64,000 bases of DNA from an uncultured Bacteroidales bacterium (lineage in GTDB: Bacteria; Bacteroidota; Bacteroidia; Bacteroidales; Bacteroidaceae), in the NCBI GenBank assembly GCA_902801475.1, contig CADCIO010000006.1, positions 84,736-148,735 on the forward strand, given 5' to 3'. How positions within the stretch are numbered: position 1 is the stretch's first letter; each line of letters opens with the position of its first letter. This document shows positions 24,711 through 32,323 of the stretch, one piece after another. Under the pieces are notes generated by a model. It saw nothing but the letters and a program-made list of their open reading frames with translations. It ran no database searches and had not been told where the DNA came from. The position numbers and the translations under genes are program-made.

Positions 24711-24740
24711 TGTCACACAGATGGCACAGATGACACAGAT
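24711..24740 (+). repeat. CACAGATGN nonamer array
   Basis: Three 9-mers, CACAGATGG, CACAGATGA and CACAGATTT, follow a heptad array, the same pairing of families as at 23799-23863 but in the opposite orientation. Confidence 0.78.
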
Positions 24741-24877
24741 TTTTTATCATACTTCTGCCATCATCAATGGCTTATTCACTCTGCAAGATGAATAAGTGTT
24801 TTCTTTTGGACTGAAGAACTCAGAAAACTTGTTTTCATGGATTCTTCTGACAAATTAAAAACATCTATGAAAAATAA

Positions 24878-24905
24878 AATCTGTGGCATCTGTGCAATCT
24901 GTGCG
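24878..24905 (+). repeat. ATCTGTGGC nonamer array
   Basis: Three 9-mers of the ATCTGTGGC/ATCTGTGCA type lie 140 bases after the opposite-orientation copy at 24711, so the two could pair as an inverted repeat. Confidence 0.72.
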
Positions 24906-24990
24906 AGACTAAAACTTTCTGCGATATCTGTAAATTGCTATGATCTGATAAGACTTCTCTTAAAAAAGAATAAATTATACGCAGTTGTAT

Positions 24991-25020
24991 TATACGTATG
25001 CGTATATTTTTTTATCTTTG
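24991..25020 (+). promoter_or_regulatory. Palindrome and -7 element upstream of the ATPase gene
   Basis: TATACG at 24991-24996 and CGTATA at 25001-25006 form a perfect six-base inverted repeat around TATG. It sits directly upstream of TATCTTTG (25013-25020), a match to the TAnnTTTG promoter element. A further TATAC is at 24976. The -33 element is unclear (TTG at 24985-24987, spacing 25). The palindrome could be an operator. Confidence 0.5.
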
Positions 25021-25045
25021 CATGAAATTTTAGATTCGTATAACG

Positions 25046-26179
25046 ATGGTAGTTCCTTTTCAATACGGTAGATTGGCTGAGGCAGAAAGCTTCATTGACA
25101 GGATCGATGACAGACGGGAATTGAAGAATTTCCTGAGTCATGGGATTAATACGATATTGGTGTCCCCAAGACGATGGGGTAAGTCGTCGCTGGTGAAAGA
25201 ATCCATGAAAGAGCTGGTGGAAGAGGAAAAGAATATCAGAGTTTGTTTCTTGGATGCTTATAAAATACATACAGAGGAAGAGTTTTACAATAAATTCGCA
25301 TCAGCTGTTATCCAAGGGGTATCATCAACTCTGGAGCAGAAATGGGGAGATTTCCTGCGGTTTGTGAACCGTCTGACACCCAGCATCACGATTGCAAGTG
25401 ATCCAATGAACTCTATTGAGGTGGATTTGAAGATCAATCCTGTGAAAGAAAATCCGGAAACGATTCTTCAGCTCCCCGAGAAGATTGCTGTCGAGAAGGG
25501 AATCCGTGTCATCATTTGTATTGATGAGTTTCAGCAATTGGCAAATATCCCTCATTGGGAAAGACTGGAGTCCATGCTGCGTTCAGAGTGGCAGTTGCAG
25601 CACCATACTACCTATTGTCTGTATGGGAGTAAGATGCATATGATGAAGAAAATCTTCAATAACTCCAGAAGCCCCTTTTATAAGTTCGGTCAGATGATGC
25701 AGTTGAAGCGAATATCCAAAGAATACTGGTTGCCGTACATCGTCAACAACTTTAAAGCTACTGGTAAACATATCACAGAAGAACAAGCAGAGAAGTTGTG
25801 TGAAAGGGTGAAATATAATTCATGGTATGTCCAGCAATATTGTTTCTTTGTATGGTCGCATACAGAAGGAATCGTTTCCGATGAGGATATTGATCGGCAG
25901 TTGGATATGGTTATCGATACGAATGCGGAAACATTCCAAAATGAACTCGATGAACTGGTGCCTTCACAGATTGCCTTATTGAAGGCAATTGCTTCGGGGG
26001 AGACACATTTTAACGCAAAAGGTGTGGTGGAGAAATATCGTCTTGGTCAATCTCAGACAATCACGAGGAACAAGAAAACTCTTGTCGAAAAGGATTTGGT
26101 TGAGAAAACCAGAGATACGTTTTCCTTCGTGGATCCCTTGTTTGAACTTTGGTTAAAACGCGAATATGGGATAGATTAG
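25046..26179 (+). CDS. AAA/STAND-like ATP-binding protein of unknown role
   Basis: This 377-residue protein has an N-terminal FIDRIDDRRELKNF lead, as in archaeal-type ATPases of COG1672. The Walker A motif is SPRRWGKSSL (about residues 40-49) and Walker B is VIICIDEFQQLA (about 155-166). An arginine-finger candidate follows in the MLRSEW region, and a winged-helix-like C-terminus ends VDPLFELWLKREYG. These proteins are abundant and multi-copy in Bacteroidota and their function is unknown. It is not an obvious glycan enzyme and has its own promoter region, so it may be a passenger in the locus. Confidence 0.85.
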   Translation: MVVPFQYGRLAEAESFIDRIDDRRELKNFLSHGINTILVSPRRWGKSSLVKESMKELVEEEKNIRVCFLDAYKIHTEEEFYNKFASAVIQGVSSTLEQKWGDFLRFVNRLTPSITIASDPMNSIEVDLKINPVKENPETILQLPEKIAVEKGIRVIICIDEFQQLANIPHWERLESMLRSEWQLQHHTTYCLYGSKMHMMKKIFNNSRSPFYKFGQMMQLKRISKEYWLPYIVNNFKATGKHITEEQAEKLCERVKYNSWYVQQYCFFVWSHTEGIVSDEDIDRQLDMVIDTNAETFQNELDELVPSQIALLKAIASGETHFNAKGVVEKYRLGQSQTITRNKKTLVEKDLVEKTRDTFSFVDPLFELWLKREYGID

Positions 26180-26197
26180 GGAATTGGGATAGGAAAG

Positions 26198-27277
26198 ATG
26201 AAGATTGCAGTTGTTGGTACGAGAGGAATTCCTGATGTGATGGGGGGGATAGAGACTCATTGTGAAGAGTTGTACCCTCGTGTTGCACAACGTGGATATG
26301 ATATAACAGTCTATAGAAGAAGAGGCTATGTGTATGATCATCTAATTGAATATCAGGGCTGTCATCTTGTGGATGTGGATACGCCTAAGATAAAGTCTCT
26401 GGAGGTTATTGTGCATACCTTCAAGGCTATATTGATGGCTAAAAAAAATGAAATTGATATTGTACATATCCATGCTATCGGGCCTGCATTGCTCGCTCCT
26501 ATTGCCAGATGGTTGGGAATGAAGGTCGTGCTAACTCATCACGGATCTGATTATGAACGGGATAAGTGGAGGTGGTATGCAAAAGCAGTCTTAAGATGTG
26601 GAGAATGGGCAGGAATGAGATTTGCTAACAAGGTCATTGTCATATCGCAGGGAATCAAAGATTCGATGGAGAAGAAATATAAACGTAGGGATTGTGCATT
26701 GATTTATAATGGTGTGCCAGAACCTGAAGTGTGCGATTATCCTGAATATTTCTCTGAGTTGGGAATCGAAAAGGGGAAGTATGTTCTTGGGATGAGTAGG
26801 ATTGAGGAAGAAAAGAACTTGCATCATATCATCATGGCATGTTCGAAGATTGACATGAAGGGTTGCCGTTTGGTGATTGCTGGTGATACATATTTCGAAA
26901 CAAAATATTCCAAACAAATTCGGGACATGGCTGAACAAAACCATGTTGTCTTGGTGGAATTTGTAAAAGGGAGGAAATTGCATTCGCTATTATCACATGC
27001 CAGATGTTTCGTCTTACCTTCATCGCATGAGGGACTTCCAATCGCCTTGCTGGAGGCGATGAGTTATCATCTTCCTGTGATTGTCAGTGATATTCCTGCA
27101 AATAAAGAAATCGGACTGGAAAAGAGTTGCTATTTCCCTGTCGGGGATGTGGATGCGCTTGCTACAAAGTTGCAGAAGAATGTGGATGGGGTGTATCACC
27201 ATGTGGAATATGACATCAGTAAGTATAATTGGGATGTAATAGCAGATCAAGTCTGTGATGTGTATCAGTCATTGTAA
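26198..27277 (+). CDS. Family 4 glycosyltransferase
   Basis: This 359-residue GT-B enzyme begins MKIAVVGTRGIPDVMGGIET, the N-terminal signature of the DUF1972 branch (rhamnosyl- and related transferases). It ends with the nucleotide-sugar-binding block PSSHEGLPIALLEAMSYHLP (E-x7-E). HIHAIGPALLAP and THHGSDYERDKW are further family blocks. It should add a sugar to the repeat unit at the cytoplasmic face. The gene starts 18 bases after the ATPase and returns to glycan function after the accessory island. Confidence 0.92.
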   Translation: MKIAVVGTRGIPDVMGGIETHCEELYPRVAQRGYDITVYRRRGYVYDHLIEYQGCHLVDVDTPKIKSLEVIVHTFKAILMAKKNEIDIVHIHAIGPALLAPIARWLGMKVVLTHHGSDYERDKWRWYAKAVLRCGEWAGMRFANKVIVISQGIKDSMEKKYKRRDCALIYNGVPEPEVCDYPEYFSELGIEKGKYVLGMSRIEEEKNLHHIIMACSKIDMKGCRLVIAGDTYFETKYSKQIRDMAEQNHVVLVEFVKGRKLHSLLSHARCFVLPSSHEGLPIALLEAMSYHLPVIVSDIPANKEIGLEKSCYFPVGDVDALATKLQKNVDGVYHHVEYDISKYNWDVIADQVCDVYQSL

Positions 27278-27304
27278 GCGTGATGATTTTATTAATCAGA
27301 AAAG

Positions 27305-27372
27305 TCACACAGATAACACAGAAATCACAGAAAAATAATAGGTCACACAGATAACACAGATATCACAGATAA
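27305..27372 (+). repeat. CACAGATAN nonamer arrays
   Basis: Two blocks of the nonamer family (CACAGATAA, CACAGAAAT, CACAGATAT) lie in the gene-free stretch 27278-27644. The middle of that gap (27390-27550) shows no gene or structure that I can identify. Confidence 0.8.
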
Positions 27373-27559
27373 GAAATACTAAAACCATGATTTGTGCTGC
27401 ATGCTCTACGAGCGGGAATTCCAAGTTGTCCTTCCAAGTCCTGTTCAAGCCAGCTTAACAGCCCTTGTCCGACATCTTTGAATAGCCTACGGCTTTGCAG
27501 CGCAGTTCAGAAAAACAGTGAAAACTGACAAGCTGAGAAAAATGGCAGGCATACCGCAT

Positions 27560-27643
27560 GGTCAACTGTCAATTGCCAACTGTCAACTGTCAACTGTCAA
27601 CTTTCAACTTTCAACTATCAACTTTCAACTCTCAACTATCAAC
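27560..27643 (+). repeat. TCAACTN/TCAATTN heptad array, 12 units
   Basis: Twelve tandem 7-mers run up to the start codon of the next glycosyltransferase. They keep that frame open upstream, which would give a false N-terminal extension of 29 residues if the first ATG (27558) were used. Confidence 0.9.
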
Positions 27644-27644
27644 A

Positions 27645-28400
27645 ATGCAAAGAGTTAAGATACTGAATACGGAGATAGTGGCGGCGACTCAGGAGGAGCT
27701 GTTGAGGGAGCTGCAGCAAGGAGTTGTGGTGACGCCCAACATTGACCATCTGGTGAGGTTGCAGCAGGATAGGGAACTGTATAAACTATACAGACAAACG
27801 GAATGGGTGATTTGTGATAGCCGTCTGCTGTATTTGTTTATGAAACTGTTGCCGAAATCTTTGCCACAAGCGATTCCTGGGAGCAGTTTCTTTTCTGCAT
27901 TTTATGAGTATCATCAGGATGATGAGGATTGCAGGATTTTCCTGTTGGGAGGTATGGGTGATGTGGCGCAACGGGCGATGGAGAACATCAACAGGAAGGT
28001 GGAAAGGCAGATAGTGGTTGGTGCCTATTCACCGACCTTCGGATTTGATGAGAAACCTGCGGAGAATGAGGAGATTGTTCGTATGATTAATGCATCTGGG
28101 GCGAATGTGGTGCCTGTTTGTGTGGGATGTCCCAAACAAGAGAAATGGATATATGCTCATAAGGAGCAGATGCCCCATGTGAAGATATGGATGGGGTTAG
28201 GAGCGACGATTGATTTCGAGGCAGGGAATGTGAAACGAGCACCGAAGATTTGGCAACAGATGTACTTGGAATGGTTTTACCGCTTTTGCCAGGAGCCGAA
28301 ACGATTGTTCAAACGCTATTTTGTGGATGACATGAAGTTCTTCTGGTATTTTGGAAAACAATTGTTGGGACTCTATCGGAATCCCTTTGATAAAGTGTGA
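27645..28400 (+). CDS. WecG/TagA/CpsF family glycosyltransferase (second copy)
   Basis: This 251-residue GT26 enzyme has VVTPNIDHLVRLQQD near residue 28, WVICDSRLL near 52, PVCVGCPKQEKWIYAHK near 162 and GLGATIDFEAGNVKRAPKIW near 186, the conserved order of the family. ATG 27645 is chosen because it aligns with the family N-terminus and everything upstream is heptad repeat. It probably adds the second sugar to the undecaprenyl-linked intermediate made by the phosphotransferase two genes downstream. It lies 3 bases before the next gene. Confidence 0.92.
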   Translation: MQRVKILNTEIVAATQEELLRELQQGVVVTPNIDHLVRLQQDRELYKLYRQTEWVICDSRLLYLFMKLLPKSLPQAIPGSSFFSAFYEYHQDDEDCRIFLLGGMGDVAQRAMENINRKVERQIVVGAYSPTFGFDEKPAENEEIVRMINASGANVVPVCVGCPKQEKWIYAHKEQMPHVKIWMGLGATIDFEAGNVKRAPKIWQQMYLEWFYRFCQEPKRLFKRYFVDDMKFFWYFGKQLLGLYRNPFDKV

Positions 28401-28403
28401 AAA

Positions 28404-29495
28404 ATGAAAATTGAGACAATATTTGAGTTTGTAAGGTTCTCGCTCAATGACCAAATGAGGAAATTTGAGTTGGTGGAGGATTTGGATTGGGAGGAGCTCT
28501 TTAACTTTGCCCAAAAACAGGCGATCATTGGTGTGCTTTTTGCTGGCGTGGAGAAGATGCCTGATGAGAAGAGACCACCTAAGTCCGTTCTGATGAAATG
28601 GTTTATGTTGGTGGAGCGGATTAAAACGACCAACGAGAAACTGAATAAAGGAGTCATTGAGGTGACGAACCGCTTTCAAAAGGATGGATTCCCTAATTGT
28701 GTGTTGAAAGGACAGGGGAATGCACTGATGTATCCCCATCCTGAATTGCGTACGCCTGGAGATATTGATTTGTGGCCATTGGCTGAAAGAAAACAAATCT
28801 ATCAATATGTAAGGAAAGATTTTCCTAAGACAGAGATGTTGTACCACCATTTGGAATATCCGATATTAAAGGGAATTGTAACTGAGGTGCATTTTTTCCC
28901 GATGTTTCTGAATAATCCCTTGTATAATGGAAGATTCCAAAAATGGCTGAAGCGTGTTGGTCAACAACAATGTGAGAATTGGGTGGAACTGCCACAGGGT
29001 AGTTTCAGTCGTCCGACAGACGAGTTTAATGTCATTTACCAACTGGCTCATATTCGTCATCACTTTTTTGATGAGGGTATCGGTCTGAGGCAACTGATGG
29101 ATTATTATTTTCTGTTGAAACGTGAGGAAATTCGTGAGAAACGGGATGAATTGTGTCAATTGTTGAATGGTTTTGGATTATTGGACTTTGCTGGTGCTGT
29201 CATGTATGTGATGAGGAAAGTGTTTGGATTAGAAGCTCATGAGTTGCTGACAAATCCTAACGAGAAAATAGGTGAACTGTTAGTAGAGGAAATCTTAATG
29301 ACAGGTAATTTCGGACATCAAGACTCACGATATGGAAACCTGAAAGATCAATCTCGGGTGAAACGCCTATCGTTATTGCTAAAAAAGAATTTGCGATTTG
29401 GATGGTACTTCCCTGGTGAAGTGGTGTTCTCATTCTTGTTTAGATTAGGACAGCCCCTATGGAGATGTTGGGCTACGATGAAGTATTCACGATAA
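28404..29495 (+). CDS. Nucleotidyltransferase-family protein (NTP_transf_5-like)
   Basis: This 363-residue protein of a family common in Bacteroidota polysaccharide loci carries VLKGQGNALMYPHPELRTPG followed by DIDLW (about residues 98-122). That is a Pol-beta-type nucleotidyltransferase core with the Asp-x-Asp metal site. A second block reads TEVHFFP near 157. The biochemical reaction is not established for the family. It lies between two glycan genes with gaps of 3 and 13 bases, so it is a member of the same transcription unit. Confidence 0.82.
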   Translation: MKIETIFEFVRFSLNDQMRKFELVEDLDWEELFNFAQKQAIIGVLFAGVEKMPDEKRPPKSVLMKWFMLVERIKTTNEKLNKGVIEVTNRFQKDGFPNCVLKGQGNALMYPHPELRTPGDIDLWPLAERKQIYQYVRKDFPKTEMLYHHLEYPILKGIVTEVHFFPMFLNNPLYNGRFQKWLKRVGQQQCENWVELPQGSFSRPTDEFNVIYQLAHIRHHFFDEGIGLRQLMDYYFLLKREEIREKRDELCQLLNGFGLLDFAGAVMYVMRKVFGLEAHELLTNPNEKIGELLVEEILMTGNFGHQDSRYGNLKDQSRVKRLSLLLKKNLRFGWYFPGEVVFSFLFRLGQPLWRCWATMKYSR

Positions 29496-29508
29496 AAAGA
29501 AATGAAAA

Positions 29509-30924
29509 ATGAAAAATAATAGTAAGAAAAACGAGATGGTGAAGTGGATGGTGATTGCGACAGATTTTGTGTTGCTGAATGTCCTCTTGTTCTTGTGTGT
29601 GTTGTATTATCCCAAGATGGAGAATTGGGATGGAACAAAGGTGAGGATGTTCGTCATCATCTTTAATATCGCCTTGTTGATTAGCCATTATTATCATCCC
29701 CCGATGATCCAGAATCGAGTCGTTTCAGTAGGGAATATCTTACGACAGGTCATCAAATTGGATGTGATAACGGTTGTTCTGGCTTATCTGATGATGAAGG
29801 GAATCCGATTGGCTCAGGCGCAGATTGGTGTTCAATTGATGACCATTGGTGCTATATTCTTTGCTATCTTGTTGATTTCACGATTTATTGAGAGATTGTT
29901 CATCAAGAATCTTCGACGGGTCGGATATAATACCCGAAGAGTACTTTTTATCGGGGATGATTCCGAACTGTTGAATGTCTATACACGATTGAATGATGAT
30001 GCGTCAAAGGGTTATCAAGTGGTGGGTTATTATGCCAATAAGGACATGGAGATGGTGCCTGAAAATGTCAAACTGACAAGACTTGGAACCTTGCAAGGGG
30101 TGATGGATAGTTTGCAGGGAACGAATGTCTTGCCGGATGTGGATGAAATTTATGTGTCCATTTCACGATTAGGACGTGATATCATTAAAAAGATTTCGGA
30201 CTATTGTGACCGGAACATGATTAGGTTTTATTATGTACCCGTGTCGCTGGAAACCATCGGAATCAATCTGCAGAGGGAACAGTTGGATGATATGGAGATT
30301 TACACGACATACGAGAATCCGCTGCAGAATCCTGTCAATAAGTTGATCAAACGAGTCTTTGATATTGTGTTCTCCTCTTTATTCCTCCTTTGTTCACTTC
30401 CACTTTTCCCCATTATTTGGATTATTATCAAGACACAGAGTCCTGGACCATTGTTCTTTAAGCAACTCAGAACAGGATTGGATGGAAAGGAATTCCCAAT
30501 GTATAAGTTCCGTTCGATGCATGTGAATAAAGATGCGGACAAGTTGCAGGCAACGGAGAATGACCCGAGAAAGTATCCGTTTGGCAATTTCATGCGAAAA
30601 GCAAATATTGATGAGATTCCACAGTTCTGGAATGTCCTCATAGGAGATATGTCGATTGTGGGACCACGTCCTCACATGTTGGCTCACACAGAGATGTATA
30701 GCCAGCTGATTAATAAGTATATGGTGCGCCATTTCGTGAAACCTGGTGTGACGGGATGGGCGCAAGTGACTGGCTTCAGAGGGGAGACGAAGGAATTGTG
30801 GCAAATGGAGGGACGTGTGAAACGAGATATTTGGTATATGGAGAACTGGTCTGTTTGGTTGGATATCCGTATTATGTGGATGACGGCAAAAACCATATTT
30901 GTTCATGATAAGCATGCTTATTAG
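29509..30924 (+). CDS. Initiating polyprenyl-phosphate glycosyl-1-phosphate transferase
   Basis: This 471-residue WbaP/WcaJ-type enzyme places the first sugar phosphate on undecaprenyl phosphate. It has four or five N-terminal membrane helices (to about residue 130) and a Rossmann-like middle part (RVLFIGDDSELLNVY). The C-terminal catalytic domain reads KRVFDIVFSSLFLL (membrane re-entrant helix), SPGPLFFKQLRTG, MYKFRSMH, RKANIDEIPQFWNVL and SIVGPRPH. All catalytic motifs are intact and the length is typical. It is the last but one gene of the locus and directly precedes a long heptad array. Confidence 0.95.
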   Translation: MKNNSKKNEMVKWMVIATDFVLLNVLLFLCVLYYPKMENWDGTKVRMFVIIFNIALLISHYYHPPMIQNRVVSVGNILRQVIKLDVITVVLAYLMMKGIRLAQAQIGVQLMTIGAIFFAILLISRFIERLFIKNLRRVGYNTRRVLFIGDDSELLNVYTRLNDDASKGYQVVGYYANKDMEMVPENVKLTRLGTLQGVMDSLQGTNVLPDVDEIYVSISRLGRDIIKKISDYCDRNMIRFYYVPVSLETIGINLQREQLDDMEIYTTYENPLQNPVNKLIKRVFDIVFSSLFLLCSLPLFPIIWIIIKTQSPGPLFFKQLRTGLDGKEFPMYKFRSMHVNKDADKLQATENDPRKYPFGNFMRKANIDEIPQFWNVLIGDMSIVGPRPHMLAHTEMYSQLINKYMVRHFVKPGVTGWAQVTGFRGETKELWQMEGRVKRDIWYMENWSVWLDIRIMWMTAKTIFVHDKHAY

Positions 30925-31071
30925 TTGAGAGGTTAGAGGTTAGAGGTTAGTGGTTAGAGGTAAGAGGTGAGGGGTGAGCGGTTAGTGGTTAGCGGTTAGC
31001 GGTTAGCGGTTATAGGTTAGAGGTAAGAGGTGAGAAGTAAGAGGTTAGAGGTGAGAAGTTAGAGGTAAGAG
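30924..31071 (+). repeat. Longest GTTAGAG/GTTAGCG heptad array, about 21 units
   Basis: Nearly 150 bases of tandem degenerate 7-mers (GTTAGAG, GTTAGTG, GTAAGAG, GTGAGCG, GTTAGCG) fill the whole space between the phosphotransferase and the epimerase. Confidence 0.95.
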
Positions 31072-31077
31072 GGAGAT

Positions 31078-32190
31078 ATGCAGAAGATAGATCTGGATGA
31101 TAAGACGATTCTTGTGACGGGTTCGGCAGGTTTCATTGGCTCGAACTTAGTGAAGCGTCTGTTTAAGGATGTGAAGGGTGCCACGATTGTGGGCATCGAC
31201 AACATGAATGACTACTATGACGTTTCTCTGAAGGAGTATCGTTTGAAAGAGCTGGAGAAACTGAATTGTCAATCGTCAACTGTCAATTATCAATTCATCA
31301 AGGGTGACATTGCTGATAAGGCAACGATTGATAGCATTTTTGAACAGTACAAACCTGCGGTGGTGGTGAATCTTGCAGCACAGGCAGGTGTGCGTTACAG
31401 CATCACGAATCCTGATGCGTACATCCAGTCGAATCTCATCGGTTTCTACAATATCTTGGAGGCATGCAGGCATTCGAAGGATAAGACGAACACGGATGGT
31501 ACGGATCAGACGGATGACTATCAGGGGGTAGAACATCTTGTATATGCAAGCTCTTCGAGTGTGTATGGCTCAAATAAGAAGGTTCCCTATTCGACGGATG
31601 ATAAGGTGGATAATCCTGTGTCGCTGTATGCTGCGACGAAGAAGAGTAATGAGTTGATGGCACACGCTTATTCTAAACTCTATAATATTCCTTCCACGGG
31701 CTTGCGCTTCTTTACCGTCTATGGTCCTGCGGGACGTCCTGATATGGCTTACTTTGGTTTCACGAACAAACTCGTGAAAGGTGACACCATTCAGATTTTC
31801 AATTATGGTAATTGTATGCGCGATTTCACGTATGTGGATGACATCGTGGAGGGTGTGGTGCGCATTATGCAGGGAGCACCAGAGAAGCAACTGGGTGAGG
31901 ATGGATTGCCCTTGCCTCCGTATGCGGTATATAATATAGGTAATAATAGTCCTGAGAACCTGCTCAATTTCGTGGACATTCTTCAACAAGAGTTGATTCG
32001 TGCCAAGGTGCTGCCTGATGATTACGATTTTGAAGCACATAAGCAATTGGTGCCGATGCAACCTGGTGATGTGCCGACCACGTATGCTGACACCGCTGCT
32101 TTGGAACGGGATTTCGGATTCAAGCCGTCCACCTCGTTACGAGATGGGTTAAGAGCATTTGCAGAATGGTATTCTGAGTTTTACAAATAA
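31078..32190 (+). CDS. UDP-glucuronate 4-epimerase-like SDR
   Basis: This 370-residue extended SDR should interconvert UDP-glucuronate and UDP-galacturonate. It has ILVTGSAGFIGSNLVKRL (residues about 11-28), the family's DNMNDYYDVSLKEYRL, NLAAQAGVRYSI, the catalytic YAATKKSNELMAHAYS (Tyr-x3-Lys) and FTVYGPAGRPDMA. Two internal stretches are repeat-derived: residues about 62-73 (NCQSSTVNYQF, from a TTGTCAA-type heptad array) and about 138-147 (TDGTDQTDD, from a nonamer array). Both are insertions relative to the usual length of about 340-350. It ends the locus before a strong terminator. Confidence 0.9.
   Translation: MQKIDLDDKTILVTGSAGFIGSNLVKRLFKDVKGATIVGIDNMNDYYDVSLKEYRLKELEKLNCQSSTVNYQFIKGDIADKATIDSIFEQYKPAVVVNLAAQAGVRYSITNPDAYIQSNLIGFYNILEACRHSKDKTNTDGTDQTDDYQGVEHLVYASSSSVYGSNKKVPYSTDDKVDNPVSLYAATKKSNELMAHAYSKLYNIPSTGLRFFTVYGPAGRPDMAYFGFTNKLVKGDTIQIFNYGNCMRDFTYVDDIVEGVVRIMQGAPEKQLGEDGLPLPPYAVYNIGNNSPENLLNFVDILQQELIRAKVLPDDYDFEAHKQLVPMQPGDVPTTYADTAALERDFGFKPSTSLRDGLRAFAEWYSEFYK
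31264..31295 (+). repeat. In-frame TGTCAAN heptads within the epimerase gene
   Basis: Four degenerate 7-mers (TTGTCAA, TCGTCAA, CTGTCAA, TTATCAA) are translated as part of a loop. Confidence 0.82.
31491..31518 (+). repeat. In-frame ACGGATNNN nonamers within the epimerase gene
   Basis: Three to four 9-mers (ACGGATGGT, ACGGATCAG, ACGGATGAC) encode the three-residue repeat Thr-Asp-X. They are a GC-richer version of the CACAGATNN family. Confidence 0.8.
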
Positions 32191-32191
32191 G

Positions 32192-32218
32192 AAAGGGGGC
32201 AAAAAGCTCCCTTTTTTG
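32192..32218 (+). terminator. Rho-independent terminator at the end of the glycan locus
   Basis: A hairpin AAGGGGGC-aaaaa-GCTCCCTT with one G-U pair, followed by a T run, lies right after the epimerase stop. It marks the 3' end of the polysaccharide locus. Confidence 0.85.
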
Positions 32219-32236
32219 TTTTTTTAATACCAAAGT

Positions 32237-32268
32237 TTTGGCGGTGACGGATTTTGGATGTACTTTTG
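32237..32268 (+). promoter_or_regulatory. Bacteroidota-type promoter of the alpha-2-macroglobulin gene
   Basis: TTTG at 32237-32240 and TACTTTTG at 32261-32268 are separated by 20 bases, a full consensus match. Transcription would start near 32275, after an in-frame ATG at 32258 has been passed, which supports ATG 32324 as the true start. Confidence 0.8.
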
Positions 32269-32323
32269 CCCGCGAAACCAACATGATTGGCATCTCTTTT
32301 GTCTCATCAAATCACTGTTCAAT

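Noticed and set aside
24837..25025. 62-codon open frame before the ATPase gene
   Set aside because: It runs across a nonamer array and the ATPase promoter region, with Cys/Ile-rich low-complexity content and no family resemblance.
27558..27644. 29-residue N-terminal extension of the second wecG-like gene
   Set aside because: It consists entirely of translated heptads (CQLSTFN-type); the family N-terminus begins at ATG 27645.
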